NCBI GenBank assembly: GCA_963677345.2
Contig: CAXXLC010000029.1
Location: forward strand, 62,001 to 126,000
Length of the DNA: 64,000 bases
Direction of reading: 5' to 3'
Source of the DNA: Saccharicrinis sp963677345
GTDB taxonomy: Bacteria; Bacteroidota; Bacteroidia; Bacteroidales; Marinilabiliaceae
This document shows, piece after piece, positions 53,546 to 62,668 of the stretch (positions within the stretch are counted from its first letter, which is position 1; the number at the start of each line of letters is the position of its first letter). The notes beneath the pieces were generated by a model, which saw only the letters and a program-made list of their open reading frames with translations, had not been told where the DNA came from and did no database searches. A program made the position numbers and the translations under genes.

Positions 53546-55936
53546 TTACCAATCAATTTTAATTTTTTCTCCTTTTTCCAGACTTATCTTTTTTGATATG
53601 TTGTTATAGACTATAGTTGTTGTGTTACTTTCTTTTGCTGTAAATTCTGAGGATACTAAATGACTATTATCCCATTTTAGCGAAACTTCAAATCCACCTC
53701 TAGCACAAATCCCATTAATGTAACCAGATGGCCATGCATCGGGTAAAGCTGGTAGTAGGTATATGCAATTTTCAGTTGATTGCATTAGCATTTCAATTAC
53801 ACCTGCCGAGCCTCCAAAATTTCCATCAATTTGAAAAGGTGGATGTGCATCAAAAAGATTGGGATATGTACCGCCATGGTGGTCGCCTGGTTCAGTCTGC
53901 AATTTATCGGGTTTAGTATATTTAAGTAATTCTCTGAACATTTTATATGCGTGGTTTCCATCACCTAGTCTAGCCCATAGATTTATTCTCCAACCTTTTG
54001 ACCATCCTGTTGTTTCGTCACCTTTAATTTCCAATGTTTTCTTACAAGCATTAGCTAAATCATATGTTTGTATAGTAGATATATGATGACCTGGATATAG
54101 ACCAAATAAATGAGACTGATGTCTGTGATGTGCATCTTCATCTTCCCAATCGTAGTACCATTCTTGTAAATTTCCTTTCTTCCCAATACGATAAGGTAAT
54201 ATGTTATCTAAAACGGTTTCAGTAGTTTGCACAAAATCATTTTGGATATTTAATACTTCAGAGGCTTTTCTGAAATCTAGTAATAACTCTTTAATCATAC
54301 CGATGTCTGCAAATCCACCATATAAAGTTGAGCCTTTATATCCATCGTTGGTAATATATTTGTTTTCCGGAGAAGTACAGGGTGCAGTCATCCAATAACC
54401 ATCTTTATTCTTTACCATCCATTCAACACAAAATTGAGCAGCGCCCTTTAGTAGGTCGTAAGCATATTTTCTTAACCATACAGTATCTTGTGTAAAAGTA
54501 AAATGCTCCCAAAGATGCGTTGCCATCCAAGTACCACCCATATTCCAGTTGGCCCAGTTAGGATCACCTTGCCCAAAATCGCCTACAGGATTAGTTAATG
54601 CCCATATATCAGAATTTTGACTCGCCGTCCAACCGTTTACGCCATAATATATTTTAGCTGTTATGTTACCTGTAGTCGCCAAATTATTTATAAACTGAAG
54701 AAGAGGTTCATGTAATTCTGAAAGATTTCCTGTTTCTGCCATCCAGTAATTTTCCTCTGCATTAATATTCAACGTGTAGTTGCAGCTCCAAGGTGGACGA
54801 ATATAAGGATTCCATAATCCTTGGAGATTGGCTGGTACACCTGCTGTTCTTGATGAAGAAATAAGCAAATAACGTCCATACTGGAAATACAAAATTTCAA
54901 GATTAGGGTCTAATGCTCCTTTGCTGTAATTCAATAATCTTGTATCAGTAGATAAATCGGGTGCATCATTGTTATTTAAACCAAATATAACTCTATTAAA
55001 TAGATGTTGATAATCAGTAATATGATTTTTACGTATTGTTTTAATGTCTTTTTTTACAGCTGCATTTAATTGGTTCAAAGCTATTTGTTGATTATCTATG
55101 CCTTCTTTTGCAGGGTCTTTATCAAAACCATTAAAACTTGTAGCTATAGATACGTAAATAATAGCTTTACTACAGTTGGATATAGAAATTGTACTATCAG
55201 TATATGTAATTTCTCCATCCGTAATTTTACTTTTTATATAAGTTGAAAAACGAGTACCCCTGTTTTTATCAAAACGAATTGGATTGGATACATTTCTATA
55301 ACTTGGTTCTGCGTGATATGGCGCATAACCATTAATCTTTAAGGTGCTGTTACTGGATGTTGATGAAAATTTAAGTAGACTTGAAAAACGAAGAGTGCAA
55401 TTAATTGCACTTTTTTTGCTGGCCGACAACGTAATTAAAAAAATGCTGTCAGGATGAGAAATAAAATATTCGCGTATAAAATGAGTACCACTTTGATCGT
55501 AGCTTACCTTAGAGGTTGCATTACTAATATTTAATTCTCTTTTGTAATTCGTAACATTGTTGCTATCGTTAAAATCTATATACATTGTTCCCAGAGGTGC
55601 GTATGATTGAGAAAACTCACCTTGTACATAATGAATTAGGGAATCTGCAAGGCGATAATTTTCTTGATTTAGTGCTTCTCTAATTGGATCAATAAATTTG
55701 TATGCATTCATGTTATTATTCGGATTACAAGGCTCTCCCGACCACAATGTTGCATCATTTAAATATATTTTGTCCGAAGCAATTCCTCCAAAAATTGAAG
55801 CTCCAACTTTACCGTTACCAATTACCAACGATTCTTCAAAATACTCAGCTGGTTTATTATAGTTTAATTTTAGATTGCTTTGAGAAAGCGCAAGTATAGG
55901 TATCAATAATAAAATTGTAAGATTAATAAGTTTCAT
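53546..55936 (-). CDS. glycoside hydrolase family 95 (alpha-L-fucosidase/alpha-L-galactosidase)
   Basis: A 796-residue secreted enzyme with signal peptide LTILLLIPILALS. It begins LNYNKPAEYFEESLVIGNGKVGASIFGG, the hallmark start of GH95, followed by LNDATLWSGEP. The catalytic (alpha/alpha)6 region includes SSSRTAGVPANLQGLWNP, CNYTLNINAEENYWMAE and HPPFQIDGNFGGSAG. Family members remove alpha-1,2-fucose or alpha-L-galactose. With the GH97 gene it forms a two-gene operon, probably for a fucosylated or galactosylated plant or algal glycan. No SusC/SusD pair lies in the window. Confidence 0.93.
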   Translation of the reverse strand: MKLINLTILLLIPILALSQSNLKLNYNKPAEYFEESLVIGNGKVGASIFGGIASDKIYLNDATLWSGEPCNPNNNMNAYKFIDPIREALNQENYRLADSLIHYVQGEFSQSYAPLGTMYIDFNDSNNVTNYKRELNISNATSKVSYDQSGTHFIREYFISHPDSIFLITLSASKKSAINCTLRFSSLLKFSSTSSNSTLKINGYAPYHAEPSYRNVSNPIRFDKNRGTRFSTYIKSKITDGEITYTDSTISISNCSKAIIYVSIATSFNGFDKDPAKEGIDNQQIALNQLNAAVKKDIKTIRKNHITDYQHLFNRVIFGLNNNDAPDLSTDTRLLNYSKGALDPNLEILYFQYGRYLLISSSRTAGVPANLQGLWNPYIRPPWSCNYTLNINAEENYWMAETGNLSELHEPLLQFINNLATTGNITAKIYYGVNGWTASQNSDIWALTNPVGDFGQGDPNWANWNMGGTWMATHLWEHFTFTQDTVWLRKYAYDLLKGAAQFCVEWMVKNKDGYWMTAPCTSPENKYITNDGYKGSTLYGGFADIGMIKELLLDFRKASEVLNIQNDFVQTTETVLDNILPYRIGKKGNLQEWYYDWEDEDAHHRHQSHLFGLYPGHHISTIQTYDLANACKKTLEIKGDETTGWSKGWRINLWARLGDGNHAYKMFRELLKYTKPDKLQTEPGDHHGGTYPNLFDAHPPFQIDGNFGGSAGVIEMLMQSTENCIYLLPALPDAWPSGYINGICARGGFEVSLKWDNSHLVSSEFTAKESNTTTIVYNNISKKISLEKGEKIKIDW

Positions 55937-55976
55937 CGTATTTTATGTTTTTGATAAATTTAGTTGTTATAATAAA

Positions 55977-56312
55977 TCACTTCGTTATCTCATCAAAATA
56001 TTCCAAAGCCCAATCCACCATCATACCAACGGCAGGCATTAATTTCTGACCAGTATTGGTTAAAGAATATTCAACACGAGGTGGTATCTCAGCATACATT
56101 TTACGATTAATAAGTTTATCTGTTTCAAGTCTTTTTAAAGTACTTGACAACATTTTTTGGGATATATCAGGAATAGCTGCTTTTAAATCCTTGTAACGCA
56201 TAATTCCGTTTTGATTTAAAGTGCTCAAAATTAATAAAGACCATTTGTCACTCATACGGTCTATAATGTTTCGTATTGGGCAGGTTGGATATAAGGGATC
56301 TAATCGTTGCAT
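55977..56312 (-). CDS. HxlR family transcriptional regulator
   Basis: A 111-residue winged-helix regulator. It has the conserved cysteine near the N-terminus (C11 in YPTCPIRN), the recognition part MRYKDLKAAIPDISQKMLSSTLKRLE and the wing INRKMYAEIPPRVEYSLT, then LMPAVGMMVDWALEYF. HxlR proteins with this cysteine often sense aldehydes or reactive electrophiles. It lies divergent from the cupin gene and upstream of GH95 on the same strand; the cupin gene is its most likely target. Confidence 0.9.
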   Translation of the reverse strand: MQRLDPLYPTCPIRNIIDRMSDKWSLLILSTLNQNGIMRYKDLKAAIPDISQKMLSSTLKRLETDKLINRKMYAEIPPRVEYSLTNTGQKLMPAVGMMVDWALEYFDEITK

Positions 56313-56480
56313 AATTTCCTGTTTTTTTGATTACAAAATTATAAAATAATCTCTTTTAGAGAGTAATATTATTCAAAGGATATAACACTTCATGTAGAGA
56401 TTGACTTTTTTCTAAAAATATTTACCATGTAAATATCTGTAATTCAATAATTATAACCTCATAGGTAGGTTGCGCACTCA

Positions 56481-56512
56481 TTTGCACAGTACTTCTATAA
56501 ACCTCAAATTTG
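56481..56512 (+). promoter_or_regulatory. possible Bacteroidota promoter of the cupin gene
   Basis: TTTG (56481-56484) and CAAATTTG (56505-56512) are 20 bp apart, close to the TTTG...TAnnTTTG consensus with one mismatch in the -7 element. The element ends 30 bp before the start codon. Confidence 0.45.
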
Positions 56513-56542
56513 TACCCATAAAACAATAAAAACAGATTTATT

Positions 56543-56968
56543 ATGAAAGATTTAATCGTAAAAAATGTTGAAACCTTAAAAGGTGAAAAAATCGTTAGTG
56601 ATGGCAATGAATTTACAGAAAAGAAAATTATCACTGAACCAGGAAAATGTAGAGCAAATTTTGTGGAAATAGAACCCGGTAATTATGCGTATGGTTATCA
56701 TTATCACGAAGCAAATGAAGAAGTTTTTTATTTCATCAGCGGCACAGGTGTAGTTCGTACTAAGGATGGCGATATAAAAGTTAAAGCAGGTGATGTTATT
56801 GGTTTTCCAACAGGGGAAAATGGAGCTCATGTGGTTAGAAATGAATCGGATGAAAAACTGGTTTATATTGATTTTGGTACTACAAACCTTCCTGAGATTG
56901 CTCATCTTCCGGATTTCAATAAAATCATGGTTATTGGTAAAGAAGTAAATGGAGTTTATGACAAGTAA
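56543..56968 (+). CDS. cupin domain protein
   Basis: A 141-residue single-domain cupin. The first motif is YGYHYHEANEEVFYFISGTG (histidines in HYH and the E of NEE). The second motif is KAGDVIGFPTGENGAHVV. The metal-ligand set is complete. It carries no signal peptide, so it is cytoplasmic. The likely function is a small-molecule isomerase, dioxygenase or binding protein. It is divergent from the HxlR regulator and has a plausible promoter; both suggest a stress- or metabolite-induced gene. Confidence 0.88.
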   Translation: MKDLIVKNVETLKGEKIVSDGNEFTEKKIITEPGKCRANFVEIEPGNYAYGYHYHEANEEVFYFISGTGVVRTKDGDIKVKAGDVIGFPTGENGAHVVRNESDEKLVYIDFGTTNLPEIAHLPDFNKIMVIGKEVNGVYDK

Positions 56969-57106
56969 TATTAAATTCGAAGGTTATTCAGTTATGAATA
57001 ACCTTCGATAATATAATGAAATGCAACTTTTTAATATTGGATGACAATTAATATTTTTAACTCCGTTTAATTATGTCTGTTATTTGTAGAAAAGAATTGG
57101 CTTGAT

Positions 57107-57976
57107 ATGCATGATATTTGGAATCCCTGGCACGGTTGTACTAAAATAAGCGAAGGCTGTAAGCATTGTTACATGTTTTTCCTGGACAGGCAACGTGATA
57201 AAGAAGGTTCCATTATCTATAAAACTAAATCAGGCTTTAATTATCCGTTACAGAAAAACAGAAAAGGCCAATACAAGATTAAAAGTGGTGAATTAATAAG
57301 AGTTTGTATGACTTCCGATTTCTTTTTGGAAGAAGCAGATTTCTGGCGTGATGAAGCTTGGCAAATGATGAGGATTCGGAGTGATGTCAAATTTTTTCTT
57401 TTAACCAAACGTCCGGAACGGGTTGAAATGTGTTTGCCAAACAATTGGGGCGATGGTTGGGAAAATATTTTCTTTAATGTGACCTGCGAAAACCAAAAAC
57501 GTGCCGATGAAAGAATCCCTATTCTCTTAAACTTACCCTTCAAACATAAGGGAATTATGACTGCGCCTTTAATTGGCGACATTCAGATTGAAGATTATCT
57601 GAAAACCGGACAAATTCAACAAGTGATTGCCGGAGGTGAAAATTATGATGGAGCAAGACCTTGTAATTTTGATTGGATAAAATCTTTGCAACAGCAATGT
57701 ATTAAATACAATATTTCATTCTGTTTTATCGAGACCGGAACGAATTTTATAAAAGACGGTAAAGCTTACTCCTTACCAAAGAAATCCGTTCAAAGTCAGA
57801 TGGCTTCTAAATCGGGCATGAATTACCAAGGAAAATCCATTAACTTTATTCTAAAAGATACAATGGGTTTTCCTATTGAACCTCGCTACATGTTCCAACC
57901 CAAATACAAAGCAAATTGTCATACTTGCGGAAGTAAACTTATTTGTAATGGTTGCAGTAATTGTGGGAAGTGCTAA
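57107..57976 (+). CDS. DUF5131 family protein (phage Gp37/Gp68-like)
   Basis: A 289-residue protein. It has the diagnostic start IWNPWHGCTKISEGCKHCYM, with cysteines in a CxxxxxxC-x2-C pattern like a radical-SAM cluster site. DVKFFLLTKRPERV and VIAGGENYDGARPCNFDWI follow, then ETGTNFIKDGK and a zinc-ribbon end CHTCGSKLICNGCSNC. Its function is unknown. The family is often on phages and plasmids, but this copy has chromosomal neighbours. It may share a transcript with the LUD gene that begins 28 bp later. Confidence 0.8.
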   Translation: MHDIWNPWHGCTKISEGCKHCYMFFLDRQRDKEGSIIYKTKSGFNYPLQKNRKGQYKIKSGELIRVCMTSDFFLEEADFWRDEAWQMMRIRSDVKFFLLTKRPERVEMCLPNNWGDGWENIFFNVTCENQKRADERIPILLNLPFKHKGIMTAPLIGDIQIEDYLKTGQIQQVIAGGENYDGARPCNFDWIKSLQQQCIKYNISFCFIETGTNFIKDGKAYSLPKKSVQSQMASKSGMNYQGKSINFILKDTMGFPIEPRYMFQPKYKANCHTCGSKLICNGCSNCGKC

Positions 57977-58004
57977 CTTTATCACTTCAAAATTGAAAAG
58001 CATT

Positions 58005-58655
58005 ATGGAAGAATTAAGAGATAAAGAATTAATTATACAGAATACGCTGAAACAACTAAAAGCTAATAATTTCGAAGTTTATTTTGCAGAGGATGCTGCC
58101 AAAGCAAAGGCTATTTTTGAAAATGACATTTTGCCGAATATTAAATTCAAAAGTGCCTCTTATGCCGATTCCATAACTATGAGGGAATCCGGTGCACTCG
58201 ATATACTGAGGAATATTCCCGACATTGAATTTATTGACACGTTTTCTCCTGAAGATGATTGGAAAACAAGAATGATAAAACGAAAGCAAGCGCTAACAGT
58301 AGATTTGTTTCTCACTGGCACAAATGCTATCACAGAAACAGGTTGTCTGGTTAATCTGGATATGGTCGGTAATAGAGTAGCACCATTGACATTTGGTCCG
58401 GAATATGTTGTTTTATTTATAGGAACCAATAAAATAGTGAAAGATAAAGAAGAAGCTTTTCATCGTATTAAAACAATTTCAGCTCCGTTAAATGCTAAAC
58501 GTCATACAAATTTTAAACTACCTTGTCAAACTACCGGTGTTTGCCATGATTGTAAAAGCAATCAAAGAATTTGTAATAGTTGGGTTATAACTGTAAAATC
58601 ATTTCCAAAACACAGGATCAAGATTATTCTTATCGATCAGGATTTAGGATATTGA
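58005..58655 (+). CDS. LUD domain protein (LutC/YkgG-like)
   Basis: A 216-residue protein from the ATG at 58005; an earlier frame start at 57876 overlaps the upstream gene and is unlikely. The LUD core has ASYADSITMRESGALDIL, TVDLFLTGTNAITETGCLVNLD and VVLFIGTNKIVKDKEEAF, then LPCQTTGVCHDCKSNQRICN with several cysteines. LUD proteins act in lactate use or unidentified redox steps. LutA and LutB are not nearby, so lactate oxidation cannot be assumed. Confidence 0.85.
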   Translation: MEELRDKELIIQNTLKQLKANNFEVYFAEDAAKAKAIFENDILPNIKFKSASYADSITMRESGALDILRNIPDIEFIDTFSPEDDWKTRMIKRKQALTVDLFLTGTNAITETGCLVNLDMVGNRVAPLTFGPEYVVLFIGTNKIVKDKEEAFHRIKTISAPLNAKRHTNFKLPCQTTGVCHDCKSNQRICNSWVITVKSFPKHRIKIILIDQDLGY

Positions 58656-58657
58656 TT

Positions 58658-59560
58658 TTAATTCAACCCCCGATACTCACTTGGCGACATACCAACACTC
58701 TTTTTAAACATCCTTGTAAAATGCTGAGGATATTTAAAGCCTAATTCGTATGCTATTTCACTAACAGATTTTGATACGTCATGGATTTTGTCCTTCGCAA
58801 TATTCATTACTTTAAGATGAATATATTCCTGGGCTGATTTACCAGTTTCTTTCTTAATTAAATCACCGAAATAATTTGCTGATAAATGTAAGGCATCTGC
58901 AAAATAGGAAACTGAAGGCAATCCAATTTCCTGTGGTTTTTCCGTTTTAAAATAGGCATTGAGTTCCGTTTCAAATTTCTCAAGAGCTCCTTTATTTAGG
59001 TGTTCTCTGGTAATAAACTGACGGTCATAAAATCTCATGCAATAATCAAGGAATGACTGAATGTTGTTGACAATAATTTTTCGGCTATGCTTATCAATTG
59101 GCTGGCTGACTTCATATTGTATTTTCTCAAAAAGTTCCATTATCATCTTTCTTTCTCGTTCAGAGATATGTAATGCTTCGTTTATATCGTATGAAAAAAA
59201 CGTATAATCATTGATTTGTTTCCCCAGATTTGTCCCTGATATCAAATCGGGATGAAACATCAAAGCCCAACCTTTTCTTGTTGGAGCATTGGTATTTCTG
59301 ATTAATTCCAGCATTTGTCCAGGAGATACAAAGACAAGACTGCCTTCCTGGTAATCGTATTTATTTCTGCCATAACGTAATTCTCCACAGTCGTATTCTT
59401 TCAAGAATATGGCGTAAACGCCATAATAAAAATGCGTATGGTCAGAATATTTTGCTTCTGTTTTGGAAAAATCCATTACACTAACTAAGGGATGAAATGT
59501 TTCAATTCCATTTAGTTTGCAATAATCATTCACTGCTTCTATTCTGTATATTTTTTTCAT
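58658..59560 (-). CDS. AraC family transcriptional regulator
   Basis: A 300-residue regulator. The N-terminal cupin-like sensor (about 15-110) includes YKFEGSLVFVSPGQ-like text (QEGSLVFVSPGQMLEL). The C-terminal double helix-turn-helix (about 200-298) includes LSANYFGDLIKKETGKSAQEYI and ISEIAYELGFKYPQHFTRMF followed by GMSPSEYR. It is divergent from the aldo/keto reductase operon, where two direct repeats lie in the control region. It is the likely activator of that operon. Confidence 0.92.
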   Translation of the reverse strand: MKKIYRIEAVNDYCKLNGIETFHPLVSVMDFSKTEAKYSDHTHFYYGVYAIFLKEYDCGELRYGRNKYDYQEGSLVFVSPGQMLELIRNTNAPTRKGWALMFHPDLISGTNLGKQINDYTFFSYDINEALHISERERKMIMELFEKIQYEVSQPIDKHSRKIIVNNIQSFLDYCMRFYDRQFITREHLNKGALEKFETELNAYFKTEKPQEIGLPSVSYFADALHLSANYFGDLIKKETGKSAQEYIHLKVMNIAKDKIHDVSKSVSEIAYELGFKYPQHFTRMFKKSVGMSPSEYRGLN

Positions 59561-59708
59561 GGCCGCAATTTTTAATTCTTATACAAAGATAAGACAGTAA
59601 AGGCTAAATAAATTAAAATAAGTAATAATGGTAATTATATCAGTAATCCATATAAGTGATCCTGCTTGAGATGTTTCAAGTTGTTAATAACCAGCGACTT
59701 TACCTATG

Positions 59709-59738
59709 CCTGTAATAATGGTATATACACCTGTAATA
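59709..59738. promoter_or_regulatory. direct repeats, candidate AraC-type operator
   Basis: CCTGTAATA occurs at 59709-59717 and 59730-59738, exactly 21 bp apart (two helical turns), between the divergent AraC and aldo/keto reductase genes. This spacing is typical of AraC-family direct repeats. Inferred. Confidence 0.45.
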
Positions 59739-59812
59739 CGTATAACAACACATCCTGTTTTTCATCAGATATTTGTAATGTGAAATTTTCAAAAACATAA
59801 AACATTATAAAT

Positions 59813-60802
59813 ATGAAAACACGAAAATTAGGAAACCAGGGCTTAGAAGTTTCTTCTATTGGATTAGGATGTATGGGATTAAGTTTTGGCTATGGTGCTG
59901 CAACAGATAAACAAGAGGCAATTAAATTAATAAGAAGAGCTTATGAATTGGGAGTGACATTCTTTGATACTGCCGAAATTTATGGGCCATTTGTGAACGA
60001 AGAAATTGTAGGTGAAGCGTTAGCTCCATTTCGTAATGAGGTTGTAATAGCAACCAAATTTGGATTTAACTATGTTGATGGTAAAACTGCCGGATTAAAT
60101 AGTAAACCAGAATATATCCGTCAAAGGGTTGAAGGTTCGCTTAAACGCTTGAAAGTTGAAGCAATTGATTTGCTTTATCAACATAGGATTGACCCACATG
60201 TACCTATTGAAGATGTTGCCGGAACGGTTAAAGATTTAATTCAGGAAGGTAAAGTAAAGTATTTCGGAATGTCTGAGGCCGGGGCAAATAACATCCGCAA
60301 AGCTCATGCTATTCAACCCGTTTCTGCATTACAAAGTGAATATTCCATGTGGTGGCGAGAACCCGAAACCAAAACCTTTGAAACTTTGGAAGAATTGGGA
60401 ATTGGTTTTGTGCCATTCAGTCCTTTGGGCAAAGGTTTTCTTACCGGAAAGATTGATTCAAAAACAAGCTTTGATGTCGATGATTTCAGAAATGGAATAC
60501 CACGCTTTTTAGCAGAGAATAGAAAAGCTAACCTCGCTTTAGTTGATTTACTTACAAATATCGCAGAAAGTAAAAATGCTACTCCAGCTCAAATTGCATT
60601 GGCATGGATACTGGAACAAAAGCCCTGGATTGTACCCATTCCCGGAACAACAAAAATTCATCGCCTAGAAGAAAATATTGGTGGGGCATCAGTGGAATTA
60701 ATGTGTACAGAACGCCATGCAATTGAAGAAGCACTCTCTAAAATGACTTTTCAGGGACATCGCTATCCGGAAAGCAGCGAGAAAATGGTGGATAAAGACT
60801 AA
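59813..60802 (+). CDS. aldo/keto reductase
   Basis: A 329-residue NADPH-dependent reductase of the AKR13/YhdN-like group. The catalytic tetrad is visible: D in TFFDTAEIYG, Y in the same motif, K in VIATKFGFNY and H in DLLYQHRIDP. The nucleotide-binding end is VPIPGTTKIHRLEENIGG. Cytoplasmic, with no signal peptide. It is the first gene of the oxidoreductase operon driven from the AraC control region. Its substrate is probably a reactive aldehyde or ketone. Confidence 0.92.
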   Translation: MKTRKLGNQGLEVSSIGLGCMGLSFGYGAATDKQEAIKLIRRAYELGVTFFDTAEIYGPFVNEEIVGEALAPFRNEVVIATKFGFNYVDGKTAGLNSKPEYIRQRVEGSLKRLKVEAIDLLYQHRIDPHVPIEDVAGTVKDLIQEGKVKYFGMSEAGANNIRKAHAIQPVSALQSEYSMWWREPETKTFETLEELGIGFVPFSPLGKGFLTGKIDSKTSFDVDDFRNGIPRFLAENRKANLALVDLLTNIAESKNATPAQIALAWILEQKPWIVPIPGTTKIHRLEENIGGASVELMCTERHAIEEALSKMTFQGHRYPESSEKMVDKD

Positions 60803-60822
60803 AATAAAAAAGAATGAAACGA

Positions 60823-60879
60823 GCATAATCTTTTTTATACAAAAGATCACCAATGGCGATGTATAAAACAAGATTATGC
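60823..60879. repeat. long inverted repeat between two operon genes
   Basis: The arms GCATAATCTTTTTTATAC (60823-60840) and GTATAAAACAAGATTATGC (60861-60879) pair over 18 bp with one bulged base around a 20-base loop. No T-run follows, so it could be an RNA processing or stabilising hairpin rather than a terminator. Confidence 0.65.
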
Positions 60880-60953
60880 GAGAGCGAAGCGGTTACATGA
60901 GTTTGTAAATTTTTAATTAACTCATTAACTAATAATTATAAAATTTTAAACTC

Positions 60954-61493
60954 ATGAAAAATATAAAACTCATTGTTGTCAGTGTAATAAGTATCCTATT
61001 CGGAATAAATATGCAAGCACAAAATAAAAGTTTGGTGGTTTATTTCTCTCATAGCAATAACACCAAAGTAATAGCAGAATATATCAGCGAAATAACTGGT
61101 GCTGATATTGTAAGGATTGAACCTGTTGAACCTTATCCTACCGAATACCAGGCTGTGGTCGACCAGGCGAAAAAGGAAATCAATGCCAATTTCAAACCAA
61201 AATTAAAGACCAAAATCGATAATATCGACCAGTACGATACTATTTATGTGGGGTCGCCTAACTGGTGGAGTACCATCGCCCCACCTATTGCTACATTTCT
61301 TTCTTCCTACAATTTTAAGGGAAAAACTATTGCCCCTTTTATTACGCACGAAGGAAGTCGTTTGGGCAGAAGTGTAGCCGATATAAGAAAACTTTGTCCC
61401 GATGCGAATATTGTTAAAGGATACGCACGTTATGGTAGCCAGGTAAATATGGCAAAGGATGAAGTAGAAAAATGGATAAATGAAATTCAATAA
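60954..61493 (+). CDS. exported flavodoxin
   Basis: A 179-residue flavodoxin with a signal peptide (LIVVSVISILFGINMQAQ). The FMN phosphate loop is VVYFSHSNNTKVIAEYI, the aromatic loop SPNWWSTIAPPIATFL and a third motif ITHEGSRLGRS. Flavodoxins normally stay in the cytoplasm; here the signal predicts a periplasmic electron carrier or quinone reductase-like protein. It is in the same operon as two other signal-bearing proteins, which suggests a shared exported redox pathway. Confidence 0.88.
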   Translation: MKNIKLIVVSVISILFGINMQAQNKSLVVYFSHSNNTKVIAEYISEITGADIVRIEPVEPYPTEYQAVVDQAKKEINANFKPKLKTKIDNIDQYDTIYVGSPNWWSTIAPPIATFLSSYNFKGKTIAPFITHEGSRLGRSVADIRKLCPDANIVKGYARYGSQVNMAKDEVEKWINEIQ

Positions 61494-61507
61494 TTATAAA
61501 AAGTATT

Positions 61508-62641
61508 ATGAAGTATTTAGTATTATTAATAACCCTGTGTACTCTTGGAGTATTAAATATTCAGGCTCAGGAAGATGGAATCCCAACAAAAGGATTTGCA
61601 GTTTACGAAAAGAACGGAGACTTTAAAGAATATGAATTTACACGACATGCCGTAGGTGAGCACGACATTGAAATTGAAATCATGTATGCCGGAATTTGTC
61701 ACAGCGACTTGCATCACGTTAAAGAAGATTGGGGAAAAGAAGAATTTCCATTGGTTCCGGGACACGAAATTGCAGGTCGTGTAGTTAAGGTTGGCGATAA
61801 AGTAACCAAATTCAAGGTGGGTGGTTATGCCGGAATCGGCTGTATGATTAACTCCTGTGGTCATTGTGAGTTTTGTGATGGCGATAAGGAACAATACTGC
61901 AAAGGAGTTGTAATGACATATCACGACCACGACCAGTTCAATAACAATGAGCTAACCCAGGGAGGTTATTCTAACAAATATGTTGTGACAGAGGATTTTG
62001 CCATTAGCATTCCTAAAAATGCTGAGATGGAAAAGGTTGCCCCTCTTTTCTGTGCCGGAATCACAGTGTATTCTCCCATTATGTATTCAGGTGTTAAAAA
62101 AGGGACTAAAGTTGGTGTTGCCGGATATGGCGGATTGGGTCACATGGCTGTTCAATATGCTGTTTCGTTGGGTGCAGAAGTAACCGTATTTGATATTACT
62201 GAAGATAAACGAGCTGATGCTAAAAGAATGGGTGCAGTAAAATACGTGAATGTCAATAATCCCGAAGATTTAAAAGGATTGGATAATTCGCTTGACTTTA
62301 TCATCAGCACAATTCCTGTTAATACATACGACCCATTTATGTATATGAAAATGTTAAAGCTTGATGGAGAAATGTGTATTGTTGGATTACCTGCATTGGA
62401 TGGCATTGTAACCATTGGTATTGATAAATTTATCTGGCAGGGAAACCGAAAAGTTTATGGTTCACAGATTGGAGGAATAAAGGAAACTCAGGAAATGTTA
62501 GACTATTCAGTAAAGCATAATATCTATCCCGAAGTTGAAGTTATTCAACCCGAAGGAGCGACAATCACAGAAGCCTATCGCAAAGTGTTTGACGGGAAAG
62601 TAAAGTTTCGATATGTGATTAACATGCAAAGCTTAAAGTAA
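61508..62641 (+). CDS. exported zinc-dependent alcohol dehydrogenase (YahK/cinnamyl type)
   Basis: A 377-residue medium-chain dehydrogenase with a signal peptide (LVLLITLCTLGVLNIQAQ). The catalytic zinc residues are in AGICHSDLHHVK and PLVPGHEIAG. The structural cysteines are in SCGHCEFCDGDKEQYC, and the nucleotide loop is VGVAGYGGLGHMAV. NADPH-dependent homologues such as YahK lack a signal peptide. If exported it would need a periplasmic cofactor source, or the signal may keep it at the membrane. It starts 14 bp after the flavodoxin gene. Confidence 0.9.
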   Translation: MKYLVLLITLCTLGVLNIQAQEDGIPTKGFAVYEKNGDFKEYEFTRHAVGEHDIEIEIMYAGICHSDLHHVKEDWGKEEFPLVPGHEIAGRVVKVGDKVTKFKVGGYAGIGCMINSCGHCEFCDGDKEQYCKGVVMTYHDHDQFNNNELTQGGYSNKYVVTEDFAISIPKNAEMEKVAPLFCAGITVYSPIMYSGVKKGTKVGVAGYGGLGHMAVQYAVSLGAEVTVFDITEDKRADAKRMGAVKYVNVNNPEDLKGLDNSLDFIISTIPVNTYDPFMYMKMLKLDGEMCIVGLPALDGIVTIGIDKFIWQGNRKVYGSQIGGIKETQEMLDYSVKHNIYPEVEVIQPEGATITEAYRKVFDGKVKFRYVINMQSLK

Positions 62642-62668
62642 ACTCAGTATTAATAAAAACTTAAAGAT

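Noticed and set aside
57107..58655. A prophage remnant because of the DUF5131 (phage Gp37/68-like) gene
   Set aside because: Its neighbours are ordinary metabolic and regulatory genes with no phage proteins or attachment repeats.
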